Source: Ursus arctos
Taxonomy: Eukaryota > Chordata > Mammalia > Carnivora > Ursidae
Reading direction: 5' to 3'
Assembly: GCF_023065955.2 (NCBI RefSeq)
Contig: NW_026622808.1
Coordinates: 35,228,475-35,292,474 of the forward strand
Length of the DNA: 64,000 nucleotides
Every line of letters begins with the position of its first letter. Positions within the stretch are counted from its first letter, which is position 1. Under the pieces are notes generated by a model. The model was given only the letters and a program-made list of their open reading frames with translations, made no database searches and had not been told where the DNA came from. Shown in pieces: positions 55,901 through 63,035 of the stretch. A program made the position numbers and the translations under genes.

Positions 55901-57385
55901 GTCCTGGGATGCCTACTGCTACCGCGAGCAAGGTGCAGCACCCCCTCTCCCCCGTCCCAGAGCCCTCCCGCCCCTACGCTCTGGCTTGGCCCCTTCCCAC
56001 TGACCTGGCCCCCCTGCCCCCGAACCACCTTTCCTGCAGATGTGGCCTGCCGGTGCCGCCATGGCTTTGTGGGTGACGGGACAAGCGTGTGCAATGGCAA
56101 GCTGCTCGATGTCCTGGCTGCCACGGCCAACTTCTCCACCTTCTATGGGGTGTGCAGGGGCCCAGCCTTAGGGCTGAGTGTGGGGGGGTGGTAGCTGGGG
56201 TCCCTGGGGAGGGAGCCTGCCCACGGTCCTATCTCCCCCCACCGCCCCAGATGCTGCTGGGCTATGCCAATGCCACCCCTCGGGGTCTCGACTTCCTGGA
56301 CTTCCTGGATGATGAGCTCACCTACAAAACGCTCTTCGTTCCTGTCAACGAAGGCTTCCTGGACAACATGGTAACAGGCAGGGGTTGTGGGCAGAGCCAG
56401 GCCCAATGCGGGTACCTCTGGCTGGCCGGCGCCGACAGGCCTTGCTCTGCCCACAGACGCTAAGCGGCCCTGACCTGGAGCTGCATGCCTCCAACACCAC
56501 CTTCCTGAGCACCAACGCCAGCCAGGACACCGTGCTCCCTGCCCACTCGGGCCTCAGCCTCGTCTTTAGTGCTGTGGGCCCTGACAACAGCTCCTGGGCC
56601 CCTGTGGTGAGTTTGACCCCTGCACCTCCCCGCTGGCCCCAGCCATCACTCACCCACTAGGCCTGACTCTGTTCTCCCTACAGGCCCCAGGAGCGGTTGT
56701 GGTTAGCCATGTTGTCGTGTGGGACATCATGGCATTCAATGGCATCATCCACGCTCTGGCCAGGCCTCTCCTGGCACCCCTACAGCCTGTGAGTTGGTGG
56801 GGGGTGGGGAGGACAATAGGCAGAACAGCAAGGGGTGAGGGGACAGCCGGGGCCTGTCTGGCTTTGACACTTTCCTTGCTTGCAGCGGGCGGTGGTGGCA
56901 CCTGAGGCCCCACCTGTGGTGGCAGGTGTGGGGGCTGTGGTGGCTGCTGGAGCACTGCTTGGCCTGGTGGCTGGAGCCTTCTACCTCCGTGCTCGAGGCA
57001 AGGCCACAGGCTTTGGCTTCTCCACCTTCCAGGTAGGGCTGGGCTGGGGGTGGGGGTGGGGGTGCTGGGTCCACCGATCTTGCTCGAGGCCCCTCACCAG
57101 TCACCTCTCTTCTCAGGCGGAAGGCGATGCTGAGGAGGACTTCTCCCCCTGGCAGGAAGGGACCAGCCCCACCCTGGTCTCTGTCCCCAACCCCGTCTTT
57201 GGCAGCCACGATGCCTTTTGTGAACCCTTTGACGTGAGTGGGGGTGGGGGGGGCAGTGAGGGGCGGTAGAAAGGGGCCCAGGGCCTGGGTTCGGCCCAGC
57301 CACCAAGGGTCCTCCCCGCCACACCCAGGACTCGCTCCTGGAGGACGACTTCCCCGACACCCAGAGGATCCTGGCGGTCAAGTGA
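30769..57385 (+). CDS. STAB1: STAB1 (stabilin-1), complete, 69 exons, 2,572 residues
   Basis: Stabilin-1 (CLEVER-1, FEEL-1) is a type I membrane receptor of alternatively activated macrophages and sinusoidal or lymphatic endothelium. It takes up SPARC, acetylated LDL and other ligands, shuttles between endosome and trans-Golgi, and supports leukocyte transmigration (family knowledge). I joined 69 exons with GT-AG borders and consistent phases from ATG 30769 to TGA 57383-57385; they total 7,719 nt. I recall 2,570 residues in human. Domain order: signal peptide 1-25, EGF cluster 1 to ~357, FAS1-1 ~358-507, FAS1-2 508-664, EGF cluster 2 665-994, FAS1-3 and FAS1-4 995-1270, EGF cluster 3 1271-1588, FAS1-5 and FAS1-6 1589-1884, EGF cluster 4 1885-2204, Link 2205-2304, FAS1-7 ~2320-2466, membrane helix ~2477-2500, tail to 2572. 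Exon coordinates are given in the block entries. No internal stop or frameshift was found. The shortest intron is about 75 nt. Confidence 0.98.
30850..34738 (+). other. STAB1: STAB1 intron 1
   Basis: 3.9 kb, the largest STAB1 intron. No SINEC or L1 was recognised. MIR-like patches occur near 31770-31860 (GGCAGGCTGAGGTACAGAGA) and 32235-32335 (GTCACACAGCCAGTGAGGGG), both weak. First introns often carry enhancers, but I see no decisive motif. Confidence 0.7.
35055..35120 (+). repeat. MIR core fragment
   Basis: The string TTGAACACCTACTATGTGCC followed by CGGCCCTGTGCTCAGCTCC is the MIR/CORE-SINE 3' signature. It lies in STAB1 intron 2, upstream of exon 3. Confidence 0.75.
37235..37477 (+). repeat. 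STAB1: 9-bp minisatellite, exactly 27 units
   Basis: An uninterrupted array of 27 copies of GTGGGTGCM, where only the ninth base varies (14 with A, 13 with C). It lies in STAB1 intron 8, 172 nt after the exon 8 end and 51 nt before exon 9. Because the unit is a multiple of three, all frames stay open (Gly-Ala-Val repeats in the frame of exon 9). Every unit has a GGG triplet on the plus strand. Confidence 0.97.
37841..38937 (+). CDS. STAB1: STAB1 exons 10-13: first fasciclin (FAS1) domain
   Basis: Exon 10 (37841-37968) contributes the domain start; exons 38235-38323, 38538-38675 and 38797-38937 complete it. Recognisable motifs are the first conserved FAS1 box [30 protein letters not shown], and the second box [13 protein letters not shown]1 domains are extracellular adhesion/ligand modules of about 140 residues. 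Confidence 0.95.
39116..40572 (+). CDS. STAB1: STAB1 exons 14-18: second FAS1 domain
   Basis: Exons 39116-39178, 39465-39578, 39662-39715, 39954-40034 and 40414-40572, all phase 0. They encode [20 protein letters not shown], the H1 box [16 protein letters not shown], the YHIYSHGQL segment and the H2 box [14 protein letters not shown], ending [12 protein letters not shown]. Asn-Ile-Ser (NIS) near the end of exon 17 is a possible N-glycosylation site. Confidence 0.96.
40971..45598 (+). CDS. STAB1: STAB1 exons 19-27: EGF cluster 2
   Basis: Exons 40971-41033, 41255-41350, 41554-41640, 42300-42411, 42865-43051, 43161-43254, 43363-43521, 44820-44915 and 45503-45598. They encode Cys-rich laminin/EGF-like modules: [80 protein letters not shown] with [12 protein letters not shown] (a calcium-binding EGF start), [12 protein letters not shown] and [12 protein letters not shown]. 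The exon 24 donor is GTCAGT, slightly unusual but a valid GT. Confidence 0.96.
41756..42010 (+). repeat. AT-rich, possibly LTR-derived patch in STAB1 intron 21
   Basis: An AT-rich island in otherwise GC-rich STAB1. The words GGGAACTTCATACTGTCACTC and CAATAAGCTTTGCTTT followed by CACCCAGTAAACCTTGCTTTG recall an LTR poly(A) region, but no LTR ends or duplication can be identified. It could equally be another old repeat. Confidence 0.35.
43522..44819 (+). other. STAB1: STAB1 intron 25
   Basis: 1.3 kb. A weak MIR-like patch near 44330-44440 (AACTTGCAGATGAGGGCAAATG...CACTCAGCCGCAGCAGG) is the only recognisable element. The rest is single-copy intron. Confidence 0.6.
45736..47814 (+). CDS. STAB1: STAB1 exons 28-35: FAS1 domains 3 and 4
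   Basis: Exons 45736-45783, 45960-46090, 46248-46359, 46765-46842, 46931-47029, 47139-47237, 47394-47525 and 47686-47814. FAS1-3: [35 protein letters not shown], and [17 protein letters not shown]1-4: [51 protein letters not shown], and the closing [13 protein letters not shown]. Potential N-glycosylation sites include NAS (exon 31) and NRS (exon 33). The exon 34 donor is GTTTGC, weak but phase-consistent. Confidence 0.95.
48006..50815 (+). CDS. STAB1: STAB1 exons 36-45: EGF cluster 3
   Basis: Exons 48006-48062, 48334-48417, 48916-49111, 49211-49306, 49403-49448, 49540-49616, 49851-49976, 50156-50229, 50383-50457 and 50693-50815. They encode [78 protein letters not shown], and a run of EGF modules ([40 protein letters not shown]). 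The exon 37 donor is GTTTGC. Small exon 40 (46 nt) is confirmed by phase 1 to 2 on both sides. Confidence 0.95.
51122..53559 (+). CDS. STAB1: STAB1 exons 46-53: FAS1 domains 5 and 6
   Basis: Exons 51122-51169, 51592-51669, 51795-51941, 52355-52495, 52583-52642, 52967-53143, 53234-53320 and 53410-53559, all phase 0. FAS1-5: [38 protein letters not shown] (NLS is a glycosylation sequon), [27 protein letters not shown]1-6: [39 protein letters not shown], and the closing [20 protein letters not shown]. The intron between exons 46 and 47 contains the only SINEC in STAB1. Confidence 0.96.
51299..51494 (-). mobile_element. SINEC, antisense, in STAB1 intron 46
   Basis: A long T run (51304-51327) marks the tail; the head lies near 51478-51494 (complement of ACTGAGTCACCCAGGCACC). 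Duplications CTCTCAGAGGCC (51287-51298) and CTCTCAGAGTCC (51495-51506) match at 11 of 12. It ends 97 nt before exon 47. Confidence 0.92.
52092..52203. repeat. STAB1: Inverted repeat (hairpin) in STAB1 intron 48
   Basis: Arm GGCTTTAGGGAGAGGGAGA (52092-52110) is perfectly complementary to 52185-52203 (TCTCCCTCTCCCTAAAGCC). The 74-nt loop holds a further small palindrome GTCCGG-AG-CCGGAC (52162-52175). The stem can extend by pairing GACA near 52088 with TGTC near 52207 across a two-base bulge. Confidence 0.93.
53660..55465 (+). CDS. STAB1: STAB1 exons 54-60: EGF cluster 4
   Basis: Exons 53660-53716, 53799-54000, 54288-54437, 54543-54647, 54822-54929, 55018-55211 and 55321-55465. They encode [104 protein letters not shown], and [12 protein letters not shown] before [19 protein letters not shown]. 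The exon 57/58 join gives Lys where I recall Glu in human (CTG A|AG). Confidence 0.95.
55545..55932 (+). CDS. STAB1: STAB1 exons 61-62: Link domain
   Basis: Exons 55545-55678 and 55767-55932 encode [59 protein letters not shown] and [21 protein letters not shown]. The spacing of cysteines (AC, QCLMGWL, DCGGG, YCY) is that of a hyaluronan-type Link (X-link) module. In stabilin-1, unlike stabilin-2, hyaluronan binding is weak or disputed (family knowledge). Confidence 0.96.
56040..56788 (+). CDS. STAB1: STAB1 exons 63-66: last EGF half-module and seventh FAS1 domain
   Basis: Exons 56040-56149, 56251-56370, 56457-56606 and 56684-56788. Exon 63 ends an EGF-like piece ([17 protein letters not shown]) and begins FAS1-7 ([16 protein letters not shown]). 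The H1 box reads [16 protein letters not shown] and the H2 box [18 protein letters not shown]. Sequons NFS, NTT, NAS and NSS lie within. Intron 65 is only 77 nt. Confidence 0.95.
56886..57385 (+). CDS. STAB1: STAB1 exons 67-69: membrane helix and cytoplasmic tail
   Basis: Exons 56886-57032, 57117-57233 and 57329-57385. Exon 67 encodes a Gly/Ala/Val-rich helix (about residues 2477-2500) followed by the stop-transfer RARGK. The 72-residue tail has an acidic cluster before FSPWQEG, an NPVF motif (2540-2543, the NPxF type bound by SNX17-like proteins) and DDSLLEDDF near the end, an acidic dileucine of the kind bound by GGA adaptors in human stabilin-1 (family knowledge). These motifs fit endosome to trans-Golgi sorting. 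Confidence 0.95.
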
Positions 57386-57427
57386 CGCGGCTAGGCCGAA
57401 CAGAGGCACAGCACGAGGGAGACCACT

Positions 57428-57433
57428 TTTATT
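57428..57433 (-). terminator. NT5DC2: NT5DC2 poly(A) signal (TTTATT on plus)
   Basis: TTTATT on the plus strand reads AATAAA on the minus strand, 75 nt after the NT5DC2 stop at 57508-57510. Cleavage is expected near 57405-57415. Confidence 0.85.
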
Positions 57434-57494
57434 GCCCGCCCTGGACCGACGCCCAGCGTGGGCGGGGCAGGAGGGGTCAGGCCCTGCTCTGGAC

Positions 57495-57500
57495 AATAAA
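57495..57500 (+). terminator. STAB1: STAB1 poly(A) signal AATAAA
   Basis: AATAAA in the context TGGACAATAAAGGTGCC, 109 nt after the STAB1 stop. It is followed by the GT-rich stretch GCGGATGTGGGCCATGTC, suitable as a downstream element. Confidence 0.82.
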
Positions 57501-57507
57501 GGTGCCC

Positions 57508-58305
57508 TCAGCGGATGTGGGCCATGTCACCAAGGAAGGGCGTCTTCATGCAGCCGGTGCACAGCTGGTCCATCCAGAGCGGCGCCTCGTGCTGCAGGGG
57601 CGTGCGGCGCGGGTAGAAGGTGAAGTCCACGCGGTAGTTGAGCAGACAGCTGAGGGAGGCCATGTAGAGGTCGGAGAAGCGCACGAGGCGCCGCGAGAAG
57701 TAGGTGGGGTTGTGGAAGGTGCGGAAGATGCTTCCGAACTGAGCGTTGAACAGGGCCTTGGTGATGCACCTGTGGGGGGACACGGGCCACTCGTGGGGGG
57801 CCCAGGAGAGGCAGGGTTGAGAGCCCGCCCCGCACCCACCCTGCCCACCTCAGCTCCTGCCGCTCCTTCATCCAGGCAGCCAGCACCTGCTGCGACTCGG
57901 CGTCCTGGTACGTCTGCAGGAGACGAAGGGGTGCTGGGGGTGTGCCCAGGCGGCAGCCCTGCCCCCCCCACCGCCACCCCCGCCACCTGCATGCGCTCCA
58001 GCAGCCCCGTGAGCGCCTGCTGCCACGTCAGCGAGTGCATGTACTGCTCCGTGTTGATGATGCGGATCTCGCGCTCTAGCTCGGGGATGATGGCCCCCGT
58101 GCGCCAGCCGTGCCGCAGCATGAGGTCCTGCAGGGCGGGGTGGACACGGGGCTCAGCGTCAGTGAGCGGGGCTCCCTCCCTCCCTTTCTCTTCGCTGGGC
58201 CCAGCCTGGCCGGCTCACCGCCAGGTCACTGTAGAGGTGGTCTCCGAAGTAGAGCACGCGGGGTCCACGCCATTCTGTCAGGCGCAGGAAGTCATACAGG
58301 TTTCC
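57508..58305 (-). CDS. NT5DC2: NT5DC2 last four exons
   Basis: Exons 58305-58219, 58127-57987, 57913-57849 and 57769-57508 encode [20 protein letters not shown] with [29 protein letters not shown], the helical [20 protein letters not shown], and the C-terminus [20 protein letters not shown] to [13 protein letters not shown]. The last exon is antisense to the STAB1 poly(A) region for a few nucleotides. Confidence 0.96.
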
Positions 58306-59135
58306 CTGGGGAGAGTTGGGGGGGGCACCGCTGAGCACAGTGTACCAGGGGGCTCTCATGGGGCTGCCAGAACCATGCCTTGTTCTCCACTGCTCCTCCC
58401 AAATCCCCAGAGGCAGCGAGGCCCCTCCAGCTGGACACCCGGCTGCCCTTTCCCGTGGCCTCACCGACCCCGGGCTCCGACCCTTGTCCCCTCCCCCTCG
58501 CAGTCAGGAAGGGGTCTGCCTGCCCCAGGAAAGCCTCCTGTAGGCCTGGCACGGTGCCCTGTGGCCTCACACCCACCCCAGTGATCCCACGCTGTGGGAA
58601 ACAAACCACAGCAGCAAGCCCATGGCCCCAAAGCCCTTCCTGTCCTCCCCGGCCTGAGCCCGGAGGGACCCGGCAGACCTCACTGCGAAGCCATCTGCCC
58701 CTCCTGCTCCAGAGCCAGAGGGGAGATGAGAGCAGTCAGGCTCAAACACAATAGAGGAAGCCCTCCGGAGAGCAGAAAGCGGGGCAGGGGGCCCAGCGCA
58801 GAAGTGCGCAGCTGCAGGACAGGAGCCCATGCCCCAGCAGTGGGCAGAATTCACACTCAGCACAAAGGAGTTACTATAGCAACCCGAGCCCGCCAGCGGC
58901 CCGGGAGAAGCCAGCCACCGTGCACACAGGTGGTTGCCGAAGGCTTCGTGGCGGAATTAAGCTCAGGTGGGGAGGGCGCAGAGTCAAGCATGAGTGGGCA
59001 GCACACCGAGGATGCGCCCTGAACTGAGAGAGAATCTTGAGGTACAGGTGCTGCATCAGGCAAGACGGAGCCTGGGGTTCCCGCAAGGGGAGCCAGGGAG
59101 GGGGCACAAAGACGAGAAGCAAGCAGGATCCAGTG

Positions 59136-59174
<39 letters not shown>

Positions 59175-62100
59175 AAACTTCAGATCATCAGGCATAAAGA
59201 CGAGGCTAAAAGCTGCCAGAGGAGAAAAAGTCCCATGTTCCCCACAAAGGTGCATGACCCTCCCCAGGCTTAGCCAAGATGCCGAGACAAAAGAGTGTCA
59301 TCCTCAGAGCTGAGGGAAAGAGCCTGCACCCAAGGGGGCCATGGAGAGTTGGGGGCCACTGGGTTATGAATCCTGCCCGCAGGCCAGGCCTCAGCTCTAG
59401 ATACCCCAGGCCGCTCCCCTGACCCAACTGCTGACCCCTCCCTCCCCCAGCCCCTGGAACCTCCACCCTCAAGGAGACCAGCTCAGCCAGGATTTCCGCA
59501 TTCCATCCAGGGCCAAATGCCTTAATCCTGCTCCTTAATCACCACCCAAACCCCAGCACAAGGCCCCTTCTCATCTTCCTAGACACCAGCTAGGAAAGGG
59601 GTTCTCCCCCAAAGGCCTGTGAGCTACTCCTACCAGCTGGTCTGGCTGTAGCAGAGTGGTCAGCCCCAAGTAATAGTACCATTTATCGTCTGCGGGGTAC
59701 TTAGTAAATGCCTGGCTGCTTTAAGGGCTTTATACCACAACTGAAGAAGAACACTCGTTTGTTTGTTCACACTATACTTCTTTTATAGATGAGGAAAAGC
59801 AAGGCACGGAGAGGCCAAGTGACTCGGCCATACTGCCTCTGCTATCCACTAGTAAACCTGGAATTCCAGTGCAGGCAGCCTGACCAGGCCTATGCCCTGA
59901 CAGCCGCTTCCTGGTGCCCCGGGACACAGTGCGAGGGGACGGCGGCACGGCTGATGTGTGGTGGTGGGGCAGGGCCCAGGAGGCAGTGCTGCTGTCCCCT
60001 CCGCAGTCTGGGGCTGTGGTGAGGCCACCCAGATGGCACTCACCTGCCGATAGATTTTGCCCTTCTCCAAGCGGGTGATGCGGTCCCAGTGCAGGGAGCC
60101 CTTCTCATCGAGTTTTCTGAAAGGCCTGGTGCGGGGTGGGGACGGTAAAGGGCTGGATTTCCAGTGTGGGACTGGGGTGGGGGGGGGAGGGGAGGCACCC
60201 TCCCTGCCTGTGCACATGGACCACGCGCCGACAAGGGGGTGTCCCTACCCCGAGCACGCGGGGTGCTGAGCAAAGGCCAGTCCCCACACCCCGACCCCAT
60301 CCCCCCCACTAGGCCCATACTTGCGCCGGTCAGTGAAGAAGCTGGGTTTGTCTGCCTGGACAATGACCACGTCGAAGAGCTGACGCCAGTCGGGACCCAC
60401 CATGTGCCGCATCCCCTTGTCGCTGGGCAGAGGTGGGGCCGGGGTGGAACAGGCAGTAGAGGGGCGGGGGAGGCCCCTCCCCGGGCCCCACCTGCTCCCC
60501 ACCCCCTGCCCCGGGCCGCCCTCCCCACCGCAGGCAGCTCACACGAAGCTGAAAGGGCTGTTGGTGATGAGGAACAGCTGCTTGCCATGCGCCACCAGGC
60601 GGCTCAGGACGGCGAATGTCTCGTCCCCTCTCAGGATGTACTTCTCTAATGGCGAGAAGGGTCTGTGAGGGCCAGCCCGAAGCCCTGCCAGGGAAGCCGC
60701 AGTGGGGGCTACGGTCTACCCTTACCCATATCCCGCTCGATCCACTGGTACATGAGGCCCTTCACGTGCACGTCTCGAATGGCATCCTGGGGGCAGTGGA
60801 GGGGCAGGAAGGGTCAGGGGGGCCTAGGAAGGCCCGCCCTCCTGTGGCCGACTTTACCTTCCCTGCCACCCTGAGAGGCAGGCCGAAGGTCCTCACCGTC
60901 ACGTCCTTGTAGAGGTGCGCCTGGTCAAACTCCAGGCCATGACCCAGGAAGTGGTCTACCACGCAGGACAGCAGCGCCATCTCCGGCAGCGAGAAGATGT
61001 CCATGAACTGCTTGATGGAGGGACCCTGCAGAGGGGGCCACCACCTCAGCAACCCCCAGCCCCACAGACCAAGGGCTCCGAATCTGCCTGGCCACACTGG
61101 TAGAGGGGCACGGCCCGCAGGTCAGGGCCGGCGCACCAGGGTGTGGGCCCCATAGCGAGATCGCTGTGCTGGCCGCCCGGGGCCGTGGCAGGTGGAGTGA
61201 GTACCTTGCCGTAGAAGCCGCTCATCTGGTACAGAGGGATGTGCTGGGTGCCCCCATATAAATCGATCACCTCCTCGTCAGGCACAGGCTGGAGGCCCCT
61301 GGGTGCGTGTGCAGACATCACAATCAGGAGTCCAAAGTGGTCCTGAGCCGAGGCCACAGGATAGTTCGGGGTGGGAGGGGGACAGCAGGGTGAGGCCAGG
61401 CAGTCTGCACTGACCTGTAGGCCGTCCCCAGCTGCACGTAATGGAAGGCGTCAATCTTCATCAGAAGGCTCTGGGAGCACCAGAGGAGTGGGATGGGTGG
61501 GGAGAAAGGGGTCTGCATTGGCTCTTCCGGACTCTGTGCTGAAGCCCCAATCGGAAGGTACCGAGGGGATCATGTACCCGTCACGGGGAAGCTACATCTG
61601 AGGCCAAGGGCATAGCACCCCCCTTTAGAGGACAGGGGCTACGGAAGTAGTGCCGAAGCATATCCGGTCGGGAGGGGCTGCCGGAGTCTGTGGCTTAGCC
61701 ACTCACCTTCTGAATGTCGTAGTGGAGGCCTCGGATGGCAAAGCTGGGGTCATAGTCATACTTCCGGATCCCCTCTGGGTACTGTCGGGGGGGAGTGAGC
61801 CAGGCCTGAGCCAGCAGCACTACCAGGCCTCTGGGTGGGCAGCCGCCTCAGGGGACCCCCATGACTCAGCCTGGGATTTCTCCAGCACCAGGGCCACCTG
61901 CCCGGCTGGCCTCACCTTGTAGTGCTCAATCAGGATGTCACGGGCAGCACTGAAGATCTCGGGGTGCAGCGCGTCTGCATACTGGGCCAGCGTGTAGTCA
62001 TAGTCGAAGCCGTAGACTTCGACGTCACGCAGGCTGATCTCATTGTTGGCATAGATGGCTGCGGGGTTCAGGAGACTGCAGACCTCGGGGGGCAGGAGGT
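57508..62100 (-). CDS. NT5DC2: NT5DC2 (5'-nucleotidase domain-containing 2), C-terminal 13 exons
   Basis: A HAD-superfamily protein of the cytosolic IMP/GMP 5'-nucleotidase (cN-II-like) family. The enzyme activity and substrate of NT5DC2 itself are not well established. Minus-strand exons in transcript order: 62100-61916, 61781-61707, 61470-61415, 61298-61205, 61025-60897, 60786-60726, 60645-60543, 60422-60321, 60125-60044, 58305-58219, 58127-57987, 57913-57849, 57769-57508. Together they give 1,442 nt (2 nt of a split codon, 479 codons and TGA). Motifs in order: [20 protein letters not shown]; the HAD nucleophile motif [10 protein letters not shown] (DxDxT at 62005-61991); ITNSPFSF (motif II, about 60567-60545); and [11 protein letters not shown] (motif IV acidic residues, 58245-58219). 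Phases match throughout. From the human 520-residue form as I recall it, about 41 N-terminal residues are missing, encoded right of the window. Confidence 0.96.
59142..59170. repeat. (CA)n microsatellite
   Basis: About 14 CA dinucleotides after a short GCGCGC run; purine-pyrimidine alternation throughout, so it is Z-DNA-prone. Probably polymorphic. Confidence 0.93.
59674..59905 (-). repeat. MIR SINE
   Basis: The words GTACTTAGTAAATGCCTGGC, TTTTATAGATGAGGAAAAGC and CACGGAGAGGCCAAGTGACT match the antisense form of the mammalian MIR, followed by ACCTGGAATTCCAGTGC. Confidence 0.75.
60044..61025 (-). CDS. NT5DC2: NT5DC2 middle exons (5 exons)
   Basis: Exons 61025-60897, 60786-60726, 60645-60543, 60422-60321 and 60125-60044 encode [60 protein letters not shown] with [30 protein letters not shown] with [10 protein letters not shown], and [20 protein letters not shown] with KGKIYRQ. 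The Lys residues after motif II are candidates for the HAD motif III lysine. Confidence 0.96.
61205..62100 (-). CDS. NT5DC2: NT5DC2 exons with the catalytic nucleophile motif (4 exons)
   Basis: Exons 62100-61916, 61781-61707, 61470-61415 and 61298-61205. The first begins mid-codon (AC completing Asp), showing that at least one more coding exon lies upstream. It contains [20 protein letters not shown]; the others encode [39 protein letters not shown] and [20 protein letters not shown]. Confidence 0.96.
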
Positions 62101-62149
62101 CTGGAGGGAGGAGATGCATGTGTGATGAGGAAAATGACCACCGCAGCAA

Positions 62150-62310
62150 TAAATGGTTACTGAGCACTTTCCAGGTGCCTAGGCCTGGGAGCCTCATGAA
62201 ACCACCCAGGATGGGTAATCTTAGCCCCAGGGTGCATATGGTCAAACTGAGGCTCAGAGAGGCTACTTGGGGTCACATGTTTGCGGTAAGACAGAGCTGG
62301 CAATGGGCAA
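62150..62310 (-). repeat. MIR SINE
   Basis: Runs from GTTACTGAGCACTTTCCAGG through ATGGTCAAACTGAGGCTCAG to GACAGAGCTGGCAATGGG. This is an antisense-type MIR in an NT5DC2 intron. Confidence 0.7.
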
Positions 62311-62854
62311 GGCCCCAGTGGGAGCTCCTGGCTATGGGTCTTGGGTTACACCAGTGCCCGAAGCCCAGCAGGTGCACTGAGCCCATGTTTCCTCCAGGCT
62401 CCCATAAGCCCCATCAGAGCCATGGCTATGCTCAGACCCTTGCCACCTTGCCTGCAGCTGGGGCTGGGGCTGAGGAACATGACAGGAGTGGGGGGTACTG
62501 GGCAGCTCCTCTGTCACTTGCACTCCCAGCTCGGAGCACCTGCCACGGCTTGTGGCCCCTCTAATCGGATTTCAGCTGCCCGCCAGTCTACATAATGACA
62601 TTTGCTGCTTCTAGCCAGGGAACATTGCTAATTACGACAGGCAGGACGTGTGATGTTGGGCTGTGGGGCAAGTAACCAGGCTGCTCCCCTCTGGGGATGT
62701 GGTCATAGCCACCCCAGGCCCCTGCCTGCTCCTGAGGGTTGAGTGGGACACTGTGCAAAGTAGGCTCTAGGGTCCCAGGGAGGCAGATGAGGATGAGGGG
62801 TCCCAGGCTCATCTGCCTCAGTTTCCCCATCTGCACACCAGGGGAGGTGGACAG

Positions 62855-63035
62855 AGAAAGGGCATGGACTTTGGGGTCAGACAGACCAGGCCAAGCTCTC
62901 CCTCTCACAGCTGCGACCTCAGGAAAGCCACCTCACCTTCTGGGCCTCGGATTCCCTATCTTTAAAGGGGGAATCAAAATCATGCCAACCTACAGAATTA
63001 CTGAGGGCTCATATGGAACGTGCTCTGTGCAGCAT
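62855..63035 (+). repeat. MIR SINE
   Basis: Sense-strand MIR order: GGGCATGGACTTTGGGGTCA, CACAGCTGCGACCTCAGG, CACCTTCTGGGCCTCGGATT, then a TTTAAAGGGGGAATCAAAAT stretch. Confidence 0.75.

Larger units (their letters stand above)
57386..57520 (+). other. STAB1: STAB1 3' UTR overlapping NT5DC2
   Basis: A short 3' UTR of about 130 nt. The only plus-strand poly(A) signal nearby is AATAAA at 57495-57500, so the transcript should end near 57510-57525. That is inside the last NT5DC2 coding exon on the opposite strand. Confidence 0.75.
58306..60043 (-). other. NT5DC2: NT5DC2 intron, 1.7 kb
   Basis: The largest NT5DC2 intron in the window. It contains a CA microsatellite (59142-59170) and an antisense-type MIR (about 59674-59905). 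The rest is single-copy with no recognised exon. Confidence 0.7.

Noticed and set aside
57238..58584. A 448-codon plus-strand frame downstream of STAB1
   Set aside because: It is antisense to several NT5DC2 exons and the STAB1 3' end. The minus strand carries the conserved spliced gene, and the plus product has no recognisable domain.
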